Assembly: GCF_013337115.1 (NCBI RefSeq)
Contig: NZ_SGWE01000001.1
Location: forward strand, 189,001-253,000
Source: Deinococcus sp. JMULE3
GTDB taxonomy: Bacteria; Deinococcota; Deinococci; Deinococcales; Deinococcaceae
Direction: 5' to 3'
DNA length: 64,000 nt
How positions within the stretch are numbered: position 1 is the stretch's first letter; every line of letters starts with the position of its first letter. The notes under the pieces are model-generated. The model was not told where the DNA came from. It saw only the letters and a list, made by a program, of their open reading frames with translations, and did no database searches. This document shows positions 45,359-53,611 of the stretch, piece after piece. Position numbers and translations under genes: made by a program.

Positions 45359-46797
45359 GCGCCACGCTGCGCCGCACCCCGCACGCCGCGCGCGCCCCCG
45401 CGCTGCCGGTCCCCTGGACGGGCCGCGACCGCCGCGCGCCGGACCCGCTGGGTCAGCTCTCGCGCCGCCTGGAGGGCGCCTGCCAGGGCGCGGTGCAGCC
45501 GCTGGAACTCGCCGCGATCCTGGAAGCCGAGGGCTACACCGACCAGCTGGTGCAGGCGCGTTTCGGCACGCCGGACGTGTTCGAGTGCGCGCAGCTGCTG
45601 TACCGCCGCGTGCCGTTCCGGCCGCCCGACGTGACCGCCACGACCCTGCCGCGCCCGGTGCCGCTGGAACGCGACCTGACGCGCGGCGTGATCTACCTGA
45701 TGCCCGCGCTGTGGACGCCGTTCGCGCTGCCACTGACGTCCGGCGCGGGCGCCGCGCAGGTCACGACCGCCGGACTGCTGACCGCGACGCTGTTCGGCTG
45801 GGGCTGGATGCAGGGCGTCGCGTACCGCGGGTACCAGGCGCTCGTGCGCGGCCCGGCCCCCGCCGCGCGGACGCTGGCGGCGCTGGGCGTGCAGGCCACA
45901 GTCCTCACGGCGGCGCTGGCAGCCGGGGTGGCCTGGACACTGGGCCTGCCGCCCCTGCCGACGGCCGGGGTGGCGCTGGCGATGGGCGCGTACCTGGCGA
46001 GCGCCACGACGCTGCTGGTGCTGGGGCAGGAGGCGGCGCTGCTGCTGACGGCCCTGCCGGTCGCGGCCCTGATCCTCGGGCACCTGAGCGGGCTGCTGCT
46101 CGCCCCGCAGTGGCTGACGCTGCTGCTCGCGGTGGGGGGGCCGCTGCTGGCCGCCGCGCAGGCGGTGGTGCGCGCGGGCCGCCCGGCCATCCCGGCCGCG
46201 AGTCACGCGGGGCGGGCGCTGCTGTACGCGCTGTACGGCTGGCTGTGCGCGGCGTTCCTGGCGGCGCGGCTCCTCAACCCGTGGGAGCCGGGCGGCGCGG
46301 ACCTGAGCGGCATGATGGGCCTGTCCTGGAGTGTCGCGCCGCTGGTGCTGGGCATGGGCGCACTGGAGTTCACGCTGCGCGGCCTTCACCGGGGGCTGGC
46401 GGTCTGCGCGCGCAGCAGCGAGCCGGTCGGCGTGATCCGCCGCCGGGGCGCGCGGCTGCTGGCGGGGCGCGTGGCGCTGTTCACCGCCGGACTGGGCGGC
46501 ACGTACGCGCTCGTGGCACTGCTGTCCCCGGCGCTGGGCGGTCCGGCTCTGGCCCCGGAGCTGCTTGCCGGGCATGTCCTGCTGGGCGGGGCGCTGCTGC
46601 TCAGCGGGTACCTGATCAACGTGGGGCTGCTGGGCGGGGCGCTGCTGGTGTGGACCGGCGCGCTGGTCACGCAGGTCCTCGCGCGGGAGACCGGACTCGC
46701 GCCGGACCCGGCGTACCTGCTGGGGGCGGTGGTGGCGGCGCTGCTGTGCGCGCTGCTGAGCGCCTGGGCGGTGAGGGACGCGCGTCACCTCACGTAA
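45355..46797 (+). CDS. Polytopic membrane protein with novel N-terminal domain, candidate polysaccharide transporter (480 aa)
   Basis: The first roughly 100 residues are soluble and helical (QLSRRLEGACQGAVQPLELA; ILEAEGYTDQLVQARFGTPD; VFECAQLLYRRVPFRPP) and match nothing I know. About 10-12 hydrophobic segments follow to the C-terminus. It takes the place pelG has next to pelF, but lacks the MAGIGFELR-like start of PelG, so I leave it unnamed. GTG 45355 overlaps the pelF stop; the coupling suggests the two products form one synthase-transport complex. Alternatives are a polymerase or a scaffold. Confidence 0.8.
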   Translation: MSATLRRTPHAARAPALPVPWTGRDRRAPDPLGQLSRRLEGACQGAVQPLELAAILEAEGYTDQLVQARFGTPDVFECAQLLYRRVPFRPPDVTATTLPRPVPLERDLTRGVIYLMPALWTPFALPLTSGAGAAQVTTAGLLTATLFGWGWMQGVAYRGYQALVRGPAPAARTLAALGVQATVLTAALAAGVAWTLGLPPLPTAGVALAMGAYLASATTLLVLGQEAALLLTALPVAALILGHLSGLLLAPQWLTLLLAVGGPLLAAAQAVVRAGRPAIPAASHAGRALLYALYGWLCAAFLAARLLNPWEPGGADLSGMMGLSWSVAPLVLGMGALEFTLRGLHRGLAVCARSSEPVGVIRRRGARLLAGRVALFTAGLGGTYALVALLSPALGGPALAPELLAGHVLLGGALLLSGYLINVGLLGGALLVWTGALVTQVLARETGLAPDPAYLLGAVVAALLCALLSAWAVRDARHLT

Positions 46798-46889
46798 GGC
46801 CCGGACAACCGGGAATTCTGGACTGCCGCGGCCCCTGGGGAGGTGCGCCGCGCGGGTGGGTGCGTGCGCCCGATCGGAGGGGAGGAGAC

Positions 46890-47885
46890 ATGGGAACACT
46901 GGCAGCGGTGACCGGGGCCGAGGGCTTCATCGGTTCGCACCTCGTGGAGACGCTCGTGCGCGGCGGCGCGCGGGTGCGGGCCATGGTGCTGTACAACAGT
47001 TTCGGCAGCTGGGGCTGGCTGGACGACCTGCCGCCCGAGATCATGGCCCACGTCGAGGTGGTCCTCGGCGACGTGCGCGACCCGGTGTGCGTGCGGGAAT
47101 TCATGCGCGGCGCGGACGTGGTGTACCACCTGGCGGCACTGATCGCCATTCCGTACTCGTACGCGGCGCCGCACTCGTACGTGCAGACGAACGTGGTCGG
47201 CACCCTGAACGTCCTGGAGGCCGCGCGGGACCTGCAGACGCCCCGGCTGGTGCACACCAGCACCAGCGAGGTGTACGGCACGGCCCGCAGCGTGCCCATC
47301 ACCGAGCGGCACCCGCTGCAGGGGCAGTCGCCGTACTCCGCGACGAAGATCGCGGCGGACAAACTGGTCGAGGCGTACCACCTGAGTTTCGGTCTGCCGG
47401 TCGTGACCCTGCGGCCCTTCAACACGTACGGGCCGCGCCAGTCGGCGCGCGCGGTGATTCCCACCATCATCTCGCAGATCGCCGCGCGCCGCCCGGTCGT
47501 GCGGGTCGGGGCGCTGCGGCCCACGCGGGACTTCAACTACGTGCGCGACACCGCGCGGTCCTTCCAGGCGGTCGGCGAGGCCCCGCACGAGCGGGTGGTG
47601 GGCCGCACCCTGAACACCGGGACCGGGGTGGAGGTCAGTGTCGGGGACCTGATCCGCGTGATCGCGGACGTGATGGGCCGCGACGTGCAGGTCGAGGAGG
47701 AAACGCAGCGCCTGCGCCCCGAGAACAGCGAGGTCATGCGGCTCGTCGGGGACAACAGCGAACTGCGCGCCGCGACCGGCTGGGCGCCCCGCTTCGACCT
47801 GCACGCCGGACTGGACGAGACCAGCCGCTGGTTCCTGGAGCCGCGCAACCTCGCGCACTACCGGCCCGACCAGTACACCATCTGA
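46890..47885 (+). CDS. LegB-like NAD-dependent sugar-nucleotide 4,6-dehydratase, extended SDR (331 aa)
   Basis: NAD-binding motif TGAEGFIGSHLVE, catalytic STSEVYGTA and YSATK (Tyr/Lys pair), and RPFNTYGPRQSARAVIPTII. The stretch VRAMVLYNSFGSWGWLDDLP and LAALIAIPYSYAAPHSYV are hallmarks of LegB-type UDP-GlcNAc 4,6-dehydratases rather than simple 4-epimerases. The product would be a UDP-4-keto-6-deoxy-hexosamine; no LegC aminotransferase follows, so either another enzyme completes it or the substrate differs. ATG 46890 has GGAGGAG 4 nt upstream. Third gene of the exopolysaccharide run. Confidence 0.85.
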   Translation: MGTLAAVTGAEGFIGSHLVETLVRGGARVRAMVLYNSFGSWGWLDDLPPEIMAHVEVVLGDVRDPVCVREFMRGADVVYHLAALIAIPYSYAAPHSYVQTNVVGTLNVLEAARDLQTPRLVHTSTSEVYGTARSVPITERHPLQGQSPYSATKIAADKLVEAYHLSFGLPVVTLRPFNTYGPRQSARAVIPTIISQIAARRPVVRVGALRPTRDFNYVRDTARSFQAVGEAPHERVVGRTLNTGTGVEVSVGDLIRVIADVMGRDVQVEEETQRLRPENSEVMRLVGDNSELRAATGWAPRFDLHAGLDETSRWFLEPRNLAHYRPDQYTI

Positions 47886-47951
47886 CACGCCGAACTCCCC
47901 CCCCGACGCCCTCTTTCGACGCGGGTCCGAGCGGCCCGAGGAGGTTCCACC

Positions 47952-48716
47952 ATGCACGCAGTGATCCTGGCTGGCGGGAAAGGCACCCGGCTGCGGCCCT
48001 ACACCACCTGTGTTCCCAAGCCCCTGGTGCCCATCGGGGACCGCTACTCGATCCTGGAGATCGTGATGCATCAGCTGTCCCACTACGGGTTCACGCACGT
48101 GACCCTGGCGATCGGCCACATGGGCACCCTGATCCGCTCGTTCGTGGGGGACGGCAGCCGCTTCGGGCTCTCGGTCACGTACCTGGAGGAAGCGAGCCCG
48201 CTGGGCACCATCGGCCCACTGCTGGGCGCACTGGACCGCCTGCCCGAGCATTTCCTGGTGATGAACGGGGACGTGCTGACGAACCTGAACCACGCCAAGT
48301 TGCTGCGGCAGCACGCGGCCAGCAGCGCGCCCGTGACGGTCGCCACCTACGCCCGCGAGGTGAGGAGCGAGTTCGGGGTGCTGGACATCGAGGGCGGCAC
48401 CATCCTGCACTTCCGCGAGAAACCGGTGTTCAACTTCATGGTCAGCATGGGCATCTACGGCTTCAGCCGCGAGACCCTGACGCGCTACCCGGCCGGGAAA
48501 CCCTTCGGGTTCGACGACCTGGTACTGGACCTGCTGTCGCGCGAGATCCGCCCGGCCAGCTACCCCTTCGACGGGTACTGGCTGGACATCGGCCGTCCCG
48601 AGGACTACGACCGCGCGAACGCCGACTTCGACCGGTACATCGGGATGCTGATGCCCGGCATGAACCTGGGCACGCCCGTGCCCACCCCCGACGCCTACCT
48701 GAACGCCCCGGCCTGA
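47952..48716 (+). CDS. Sugar nucleotidyltransferase (254 aa)
   Basis: NTP-transferase fold with the signature AVILAGGKGTRLRPYTTCVP and KPLVPIGDRYSILEIVMHQL, a metal-binding VMNGDVLTNLNHA and a terminal DIGRPEDYDRANAD. It should join a sugar-1-phosphate to a nucleotide to supply the glycosyltransferase. Lacks the C-terminal acyltransferase of GlmU, so it resembles RmlA/RfbF/PtmE-like enzymes; the specific sugar is unknown. ATG 47952 has GAGGAGG 7 nt upstream. It sits 66 bp after the dehydratase and 33 bp before the deacetylase gene, all co-directional. Confidence 0.88.
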   Translation: MHAVILAGGKGTRLRPYTTCVPKPLVPIGDRYSILEIVMHQLSHYGFTHVTLAIGHMGTLIRSFVGDGSRFGLSVTYLEEASPLGTIGPLLGALDRLPEHFLVMNGDVLTNLNHAKLLRQHAASSAPVTVATYAREVRSEFGVLDIEGGTILHFREKPVFNFMVSMGIYGFSRETLTRYPAGKPFGFDDLVLDLLSREIRPASYPFDGYWLDIGRPEDYDRANADFDRYIGMLMPGMNLGTPVPTPDAYLNAPA

Positions 48717-48749
48717 AGGCCGCCGCCCCGCCGGGGCAGGAGTGACCGC

Positions 48750-50843
48750 ATGAAGCACCTGAAACTGCTGGCCCTGAGCGTCCTGCTGGCCGCCTGCGCG
48801 ACCCGCACCGCCCCGGCGACCGAGGACGCGGCGCTGCCCGTCACGGACGACCACACCACCGCCGCACACAGCGGCCACCTGATCAGCGACCTGACCCGTC
48901 CCGGCGCCGCCACGCCCCGCGGGGAGAACCTGCGCCCCCTGCCGGACCTGACCGGGCCGCGCACGCCGCTGCCGCTGCGGCCTTTGGCGGTCACGCCGAA
49001 CACCGACGTGGTCGCCCTGCGGGTCCTGATCCTGGCCGGAGGTGCGGACAGCAACCTCGACACGGCCCGCGCCATGCTCGATCAGGCGGGCGTGCCCTAC
49101 GACGTGATCTTCCCCGCGCAGACGCCCCTGACCCCGGAGTCGCTGGTCGCGCCGGACGGCAGCGGGCGCTACCAGGGCGTGATCCTCACCACCGGGAACC
49201 TCGCGTACGAGGCCAGTCCCGGCGTGTTCCAGAGCGCACTGGACTGGGCCGGATGGAACCTGCTGTGGCAGTACCAGAAGGACTACCGCGCGCGGCAGCT
49301 GTCACTGTACACCTACCCCGGCACCTGGCCGGAGGATTACGGCCTGCGGGACGCCGGCGTGGCGAGCAGCAGCGCGGACGTGAAACCCACCGCCGCCGCC
49401 TCGGGGGTGCTCAGCGACCTGCGGCAGGTGAACATTCCGGTGCGGTACGCGTACAACTACCCGTCCACCCTGGCGACCGTGCCCGGCGTGAGCAGCACGC
49501 CACTGCTGCGCGATCCCAACGGTCGCGTGCTGGGCGTGCAGTCCACCACCGACGGGCGCGAGCGGGTCGCGCTGACCTTCGCGCAGAACCCCTACCTGCT
49601 GCACAGCACCCTGCTGGGGTACTCCCTGACGAACTGGCTGACGCGGGGCGTGCGGCTGGGCGAGTACCGCCGCTTCGCGCAGCTGGACATCGACGACTGG
49701 TTCCTGCCGGGCGACGTGTACAACCCCTCGACCGGCACCATCAGGGCCGACGGGTTCCGGATCGCGGCGGTGGACGCCATGAACCTCCCGGTGCAACTGG
49801 CGTCCCTGCGGGCGCTGTACCCGGTCGCCCCGGCACTGAACTTCACCATCGCGTACAACGGGGGCGGCGCGAACGCCAGCGCGCCCGCCAGCTGCGCCCC
49901 CTTCCCCCTCGGGACGCCCGACACGCTGTCCAGCGCCACCAAGTGCCTCGCGAACACGTTCGACTGGGTCAGTCACACCCTCGACCACGAGTACATGGAC
50001 TTCCTGACGTACGACCAGTCGATGGCGCAGCTCGCCCCGAACCTGAGTGTCGCGCAGGCGTTCGGCCTGAAACTCAGCGCGCAGGGGCTCGTGACGGGCG
50101 ACATGTCCGGCCTGGGCTACTACAACCCCGCCGGGGACGGCCCCAAGACGAACTTCGGGCTGGGCGCGTCGAACCTCGCGTTCCTGAACGCCGCGCAGGC
50201 GACCGGCGTGCGCTACCTCGCGTCGAACCGCTCGGTGGACGGACAGTGGGACCCCACCTGCACGAACTGCGGGCTGTACCACCCGCTGAACCCGTCCATC
50301 TTCCTGGTGCCGCGCTGGCCCACGAACGTGTTCTACAGCGTCACCAACCCCAACCAGGCCGTCAGTGCCTACAACAGCGTGTACGGCCCGACCGGCACCG
50401 CGCCCTACTGGGATCACAACCTGACCTACGCCGAGTACCTGGACAAGGAAAGCGATCTGGCGCTGGGTCACGTCCTGTCCGGCAGCGCGTTCCCGCACTA
50501 CATGCACCAGAACAACCTGCGGCAGTTCAGCCTGAACAGGAGCCTCGCCAGCGACTGGCTGGGCGCCGTGCTGAAGAAGTACGCCCGGTACTCCACGCTG
50601 CCGCTGAACACCTGGCGCTGGGACGACCTGGGCCCGTACATGCGCGACCGGACCCTTGCCCTGAAAGCCGGCGTGAGCGGCAGCTGGAACCGCGCGTCGA
50701 ACACGGTGACCGTCACCTCCGAACGCGGCGGCCCAGCCTTCGTGACCGGCGCACTGGGCGGCACGCAGACGAACTACGCCGGCCGGACCATCAGTCTCGT
50801 GACCCTGGGGGCCGGTCAGAGCGTCACTCTGCCCGTCCAGTGA
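48750..50843 (+). CDS. Agd3-like (CE18) polysaccharide deacetylase lipoprotein (697 aa)
   Basis: Signal MKHLKLLALSVLLAACATRT gives lipidated Cys16. Residues of about 85-290 look like the Agd3 N-terminal domains (VALRVLILAGGADSNLDTAR; YQGVILTTGNLAYE). The catalytic part has QLDIDDWFLPG (Asp315, Asp316) and DWVSHTLDHEYMD (His409, His413), matching the metal-binding Asp-His-His arrangement of family CE18, typified by Aspergillus Agd3, which deacetylates galactosaminogalactan. The C-terminus is beta-rich. Predicted role: removing N-acetyl groups from the exported hexosamine polymer to make it cationic, as PelA does for Pel. ATG 48750 has AGGAG 7 nt upstream. Four cysteines around 389-510 may form disulfides. 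Confidence 0.82.
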   Translation: MKHLKLLALSVLLAACATRTAPATEDAALPVTDDHTTAAHSGHLISDLTRPGAATPRGENLRPLPDLTGPRTPLPLRPLAVTPNTDVVALRVLILAGGADSNLDTARAMLDQAGVPYDVIFPAQTPLTPESLVAPDGSGRYQGVILTTGNLAYEASPGVFQSALDWAGWNLLWQYQKDYRARQLSLYTYPGTWPEDYGLRDAGVASSSADVKPTAAASGVLSDLRQVNIPVRYAYNYPSTLATVPGVSSTPLLRDPNGRVLGVQSTTDGRERVALTFAQNPYLLHSTLLGYSLTNWLTRGVRLGEYRRFAQLDIDDWFLPGDVYNPSTGTIRADGFRIAAVDAMNLPVQLASLRALYPVAPALNFTIAYNGGGANASAPASCAPFPLGTPDTLSSATKCLANTFDWVSHTLDHEYMDFLTYDQSMAQLAPNLSVAQAFGLKLSAQGLVTGDMSGLGYYNPAGDGPKTNFGLGASNLAFLNAAQATGVRYLASNRSVDGQWDPTCTNCGLYHPLNPSIFLVPRWPTNVFYSVTNPNQAVSAYNSVYGPTGTAPYWDHNLTYAEYLDKESDLALGHVLSGSAFPHYMHQNNLRQFSLNRSLASDWLGAVLKKYARYSTLPLNTWRWDDLGPYMRDRTLALKAGVSGSWNRASNTVTVTSERGGPAFVTGALGGTQTNYAGRTISLVTLGAGQSVTLPVQ

Positions 50844-50974
50844 AGGGGGCCGCGCCCACCGCGCGGTGGCCTGCAGCCGCCCACGTCGTGAACAGGTCGG
50901 GTCACCAGCCCCCCACGCCCGGAACCCGCTGCGCTCCGGCCCGCCTGCTGGCCCGACTGCTGGCCCACCTCCTG

Positions 50975-51246
50975 AGACGGACTCCGATTGAATGGCTTAT
51001 AAGGCCGTTCAATCCGAGCGAAGTGATACGGACTCCGGTTGAAAGGTTTGCAAAATCTTTCAACCCGAGCGGAGCGAGCAGGAGAGAACCGGGTTCCGGG
51101 CGTGGAGTTGGCAACCTGGTGTCGTTCCGGGTTGTTAACGAAACAAACGGAATCCGTATGAGTCGGAGCAAAACGGGTTCCGGGCGTGAAGGTCGCAACC
51201 CGGTGATGTTCCGGCTGGAGGGCGAAACACACGGGATCCGTATGAC
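50975..51246 (+). repeat. Composite dispersed repeat, copy B (doubled modules)
   Basis: The left hairpin module occurs twice (from 50975 and from 51024) and the right module twice (ending about 51164 and 51246), the second right module being more diverged. The first right module is nearly identical to copy A (GGGTTGTTAACGAAACAAAC). It sits between the deacetylase gene and the GH114-type gene. The rest of the 550-bp gap shows no gene. Confidence 0.8.
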
Positions 51247-51393
51247 GCTGCTCGGGAGGTGGGGGGCGCCCCGCCCCGCCCGCCACGCGGCCCAGTCCGC
51301 AGCCCAGTGTCTGGCCCGGTCTCCGGTCCTGGGCTACGCCCCCGCACGCGTCCCCTGCGCTTCCCGGCACCCCGGCGCCTGGCAGGAGGCCCC

Positions 51394-52206
51394 ATGACCG
51401 GACACCTCCGCCACCCCCTGACGTACCTGCAGCCGCCGGCCCGGACCGCCGGACCGCCAGGCCGCCGCGCCCTGAGCGTGTACTACGGCCCGAACGCCCT
51501 GAACGTCCTGTGCCGCTACCAGCGGGTCATCGTGCAGCCCGGCCACTACCGCGTGGACGCCGTGCGCTGGCTGCAGTCGCGCGGCGTGCAGGTCCTGGCG
51601 TACCTGAGCCTGGGCATGGACAGCAGTCCGCACGGCGAGTGGCTGCGTGGCGCGCCCGACCCGCACTGGCACCTGCGGCCCGTGGACGCCCGCCACCCGG
51701 AGTGGCGCGCGCGGATCGAGGCGCAGGTCCTGGCGCACAAGGCGGTGTTCGACGGGTTCCTGCTCGACACGCTCGACAGTGCCAGCGACCCGGTGCAGGT
51801 GCGCGCCATGCTGAAACTCGTGCGGCAGGTGCGGCAGTGGGCCGGACCCTGCTACCTGATGGCGAACCGTGGCTTCGGGCTGCTGCCGCGCCTGGGCGGG
51901 ACCATCAACGGCGTGCTGATCGAGGCGCTGTCCACCACCTGGGCCGACGGGTACCGCACGTACGAACGGCACGAACTGGAGTACACGGCCGCGCTGGTCG
52001 CGCAGGCGCGCCGCCTGCACCTGGAGGTGTACGGCCTGGACTACGCCGTGACCACCCGCGCCCGGCGGTTCGCGCTGCGCCGGGCCGAGGCGCTGGGCGT
52101 CCCGACGTTCGTCAGCAACCGCGAACTGACCCTGCCCGGCGGGCTGCTGCCCCGGCTGGCCGCGCCGGAACGGGCGGAGGCGCCCAGGCGCAGCGCGCGC
52201 GCCTGA
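51394..52206 (+). CDS. GH114/PelA-type TIM-barrel protein (270 aa)
   Basis: Barrel of the GH114/TM1410 superfamily: SVYYGPNALNVLCRYQRVIV, RGVQVLAYLSLGMDSS, candidate catalytic Asp in FDGFLLDTLDSAS, and Glu in NGVLIEALSTTW. Such domains hydrolyse alpha-1,4 galactosaminan (fungal Ega3) or Pel (PelA). ATG 51394 has GGAGG 4 nt upstream. Oddly no signal peptide or membrane helix is present, so export is unclear; it may act inside the cell, be exported otherwise, or have lost catalysis. It ends the exopolysaccharide run after the repeat insertion. Confidence 0.75.
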   Translation: MTGHLRHPLTYLQPPARTAGPPGRRALSVYYGPNALNVLCRYQRVIVQPGHYRVDAVRWLQSRGVQVLAYLSLGMDSSPHGEWLRGAPDPHWHLRPVDARHPEWRARIEAQVLAHKAVFDGFLLDTLDSASDPVQVRAMLKLVRQVRQWAGPCYLMANRGFGLLPRLGGTINGVLIEALSTTWADGYRTYERHELEYTAALVAQARRLHLEVYGLDYAVTTRARRFALRRAEALGVPTFVSNRELTLPGGLLPRLAAPERAEAPRRSARA

Positions 52207-52227
52207 GCGCCACCAGACCCCGCGGAA

Positions 52228-52803
52228 CTACAGGGCGGTGTCGATGCTGACGTCGTCCCAGTCGAGGGCGACGTCCGCGAGCGTCACGATGGGCACCTCG
52301 CCGAGCAGGGCACGCAGGTGCTCGATCTGCTCGGTGACCTTCGGGGAGGTCGGCGGGGTGTCGTCCACCTCGGCCGCCTTGGCGCGGAACCAGAAGCGCG
52401 GCTTGCTGGCCTGTTTGGCCTGGGCGGACCGTTCGTCCAGCAGCGCCACGAGCGCCTGGGTGGCCTGCACGATCTGCTCGTCGAGCGGCGTCGAGAGCAG
52501 TTCCGCGACCGCCTGGGTCTGCAGCAGACCGCTGAGGGTGCCGGGGTCGGCGCCCAGGTCCGCCATGCAGCGCGTGGCGAGGTGCTGGGTGTGCCCCATG
52601 TTGGAGTTCATGCCGACGGAGTTGCCGGGGCGGCGGACCTTGTCGCCCTGCACGGCCAGCAGTTCAGGCAGGTTGCCGGGGCGGGGCACGGCGATCAGGC
52701 GCAGCCAGGGGCCGCGCGCGCGGTGCGCCTGCAGGACCGTGATGACCTGCGCGGTGCGGTAGACCGCATCATCGGTGGCGGTCAGGACCTCGCGGACGTT
52801 CAT
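52228..52803 (-). CDS. Hypothetical protein (191 aa)
   Basis: Soluble protein, with a mixed alpha/beta first half (LRLIAVPRPGNLPELLAVQG; GMNSNMGHTQHLATRCMADL) and a helical second half ending in an acidic tail (ALDWDDVSIDTAL). The centre has a lysine-rich linker SAQAKQASKPRFWFRAKAAE. No family recognised. TAGGGT lies 6 nt before ATG 52803, suggesting a leaderless transcript. It lies 109 bp beyond the histidine phosphatase gene in the same direction and may be transcribed separately. Confidence 0.75.
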   Translation of the reverse strand: MNVREVLTATDDAVYRTAQVITVLQAHRARGPWLRLIAVPRPGNLPELLAVQGDKVRRPGNSVGMNSNMGHTQHLATRCMADLGADPGTLSGLLQTQAVAELLSTPLDEQIVQATQALVALLDERSAQAKQASKPRFWFRAKAAEVDDTPPTSPKVTEQIEHLRALLGEVPIVTLADVALDWDDVSIDTAL

Positions 52804-52912
52804 GCGTCCACCCTAGCGGGGAGGGCGGCACAAATCTCTTTCACTGGGGGGAACACGCTGCAGAGGATAGCGGCATTGACGCCCGGCGTCATGTGGGTTG
52901 CTGCGCGGCCGG

Positions 52913-53611
52913 TCACCGCCATGACCGCTCGGCGGGCGGCAGGTGCGCCTCCTCGTTGAAACTGTCCAGGCTGACGCGCCCACCGCCGAAGGTCAGGCGG
53001 GTGACGCTGGCGTTGCGCACCCGCCAGTTCAGGCGCAGGGCCGTGGCGTCCGTGGCGTCCAGCACGCGGGCGAGCGTCAGGCCGATCACGCCGCCACTCG
53101 TGAAGACCGCCACGCGGCTCCCGCCGGGCAGGGCCAGCGTGTCCGCCAGGGCCGCGAGAACCCGCGCGCGAAACGCCGCCCACGTCTCCACGTCCGGGTG
53201 GGTCAGGGTGCCCGCCTGCCACGCGGCCGCGACCGTCTCCAGCAGCGCCTGGAAGGTGCTGTTGCGCGTCTGGGGGTCGCTGGCGCGGAAGGCGGCGACC
53301 TGCGCGGCGAACGCGTCGTCCCGCGCGGCCAGCAGCGGCGCCAGTGTACGGATCAGGCCGTCCCCGTCGAACTCGGCCAGCCGGGCGTCCTGGGTCGCAG
53401 CAGGCCAGCCGCTCGCCTGCCCGGCCGCCAGCCCCGCGCTGCGCCGCTGCCGCACGAGGGGGCCGTGCAGGACGTGCGTGGGCACCCAGCCCTCCGCCTG
53501 GAACGCCGCGCCGACCGCGCGGGCCTGGGTCTCGCCCAGCGGGGACAGACGGTCGGTGTCGGCCTCGAACGGCGTGGCCTGCCCGTGGCGGATCAGCCGC
53601 AGTTCACTCAC
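52913..53611 (-). CDS. Histidine phosphatase family protein (232 aa)
   Basis: Phosphoglycerate mutase-like fold with catalytic LRLIRHGQATPFEADTDRLS and TSGGVIGLTLARVLD. Family members remove phosphate from many small molecules, and the substrate is not evident. The start overlaps the end of the APH-type kinase gene by 8 bp (53604-53611), so they are translationally coupled; a phosphatase paired with a kinase and acyl-CoA dehydrogenase suggests processing of a phosphorylated acyl intermediate, which is inference. Confidence 0.88.
   Translation of the reverse strand: MSELRLIRHGQATPFEADTDRLSPLGETQARAVGAAFQAEGWVPTHVLHGPLVRQRRSAGLAAGQASGWPAATQDARLAEFDGDGLIRTLAPLLAARDDAFAAQVAAFRASDPQTRNSTFQALLETVAAAWQAGTLTHPDVETWAAFRARVLAALADTLALPGGSRVAVFTSGGVIGLTLARVLDATDATALRLNWRVRNASVTRLTFGGGRVSLDSFNEEAHLPPAERSWR

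Noticed and set aside
45355..46797. Naming the 480-aa membrane protein PelG
   Set aside because: Position fits, but the characteristic PelG N-terminus is absent and an extra domain is present.
46890..47885. UDP-glucose 4-epimerase (Uge3/GalE-like) for the SDR in the exopolysaccharide locus
   Set aside because: VLYNSFGSWGWLDDLP and IAIPYSYAAPHSYV are typical of LegB-type dehydratases, so simple epimerase was set aside, though not excluded biochemically.
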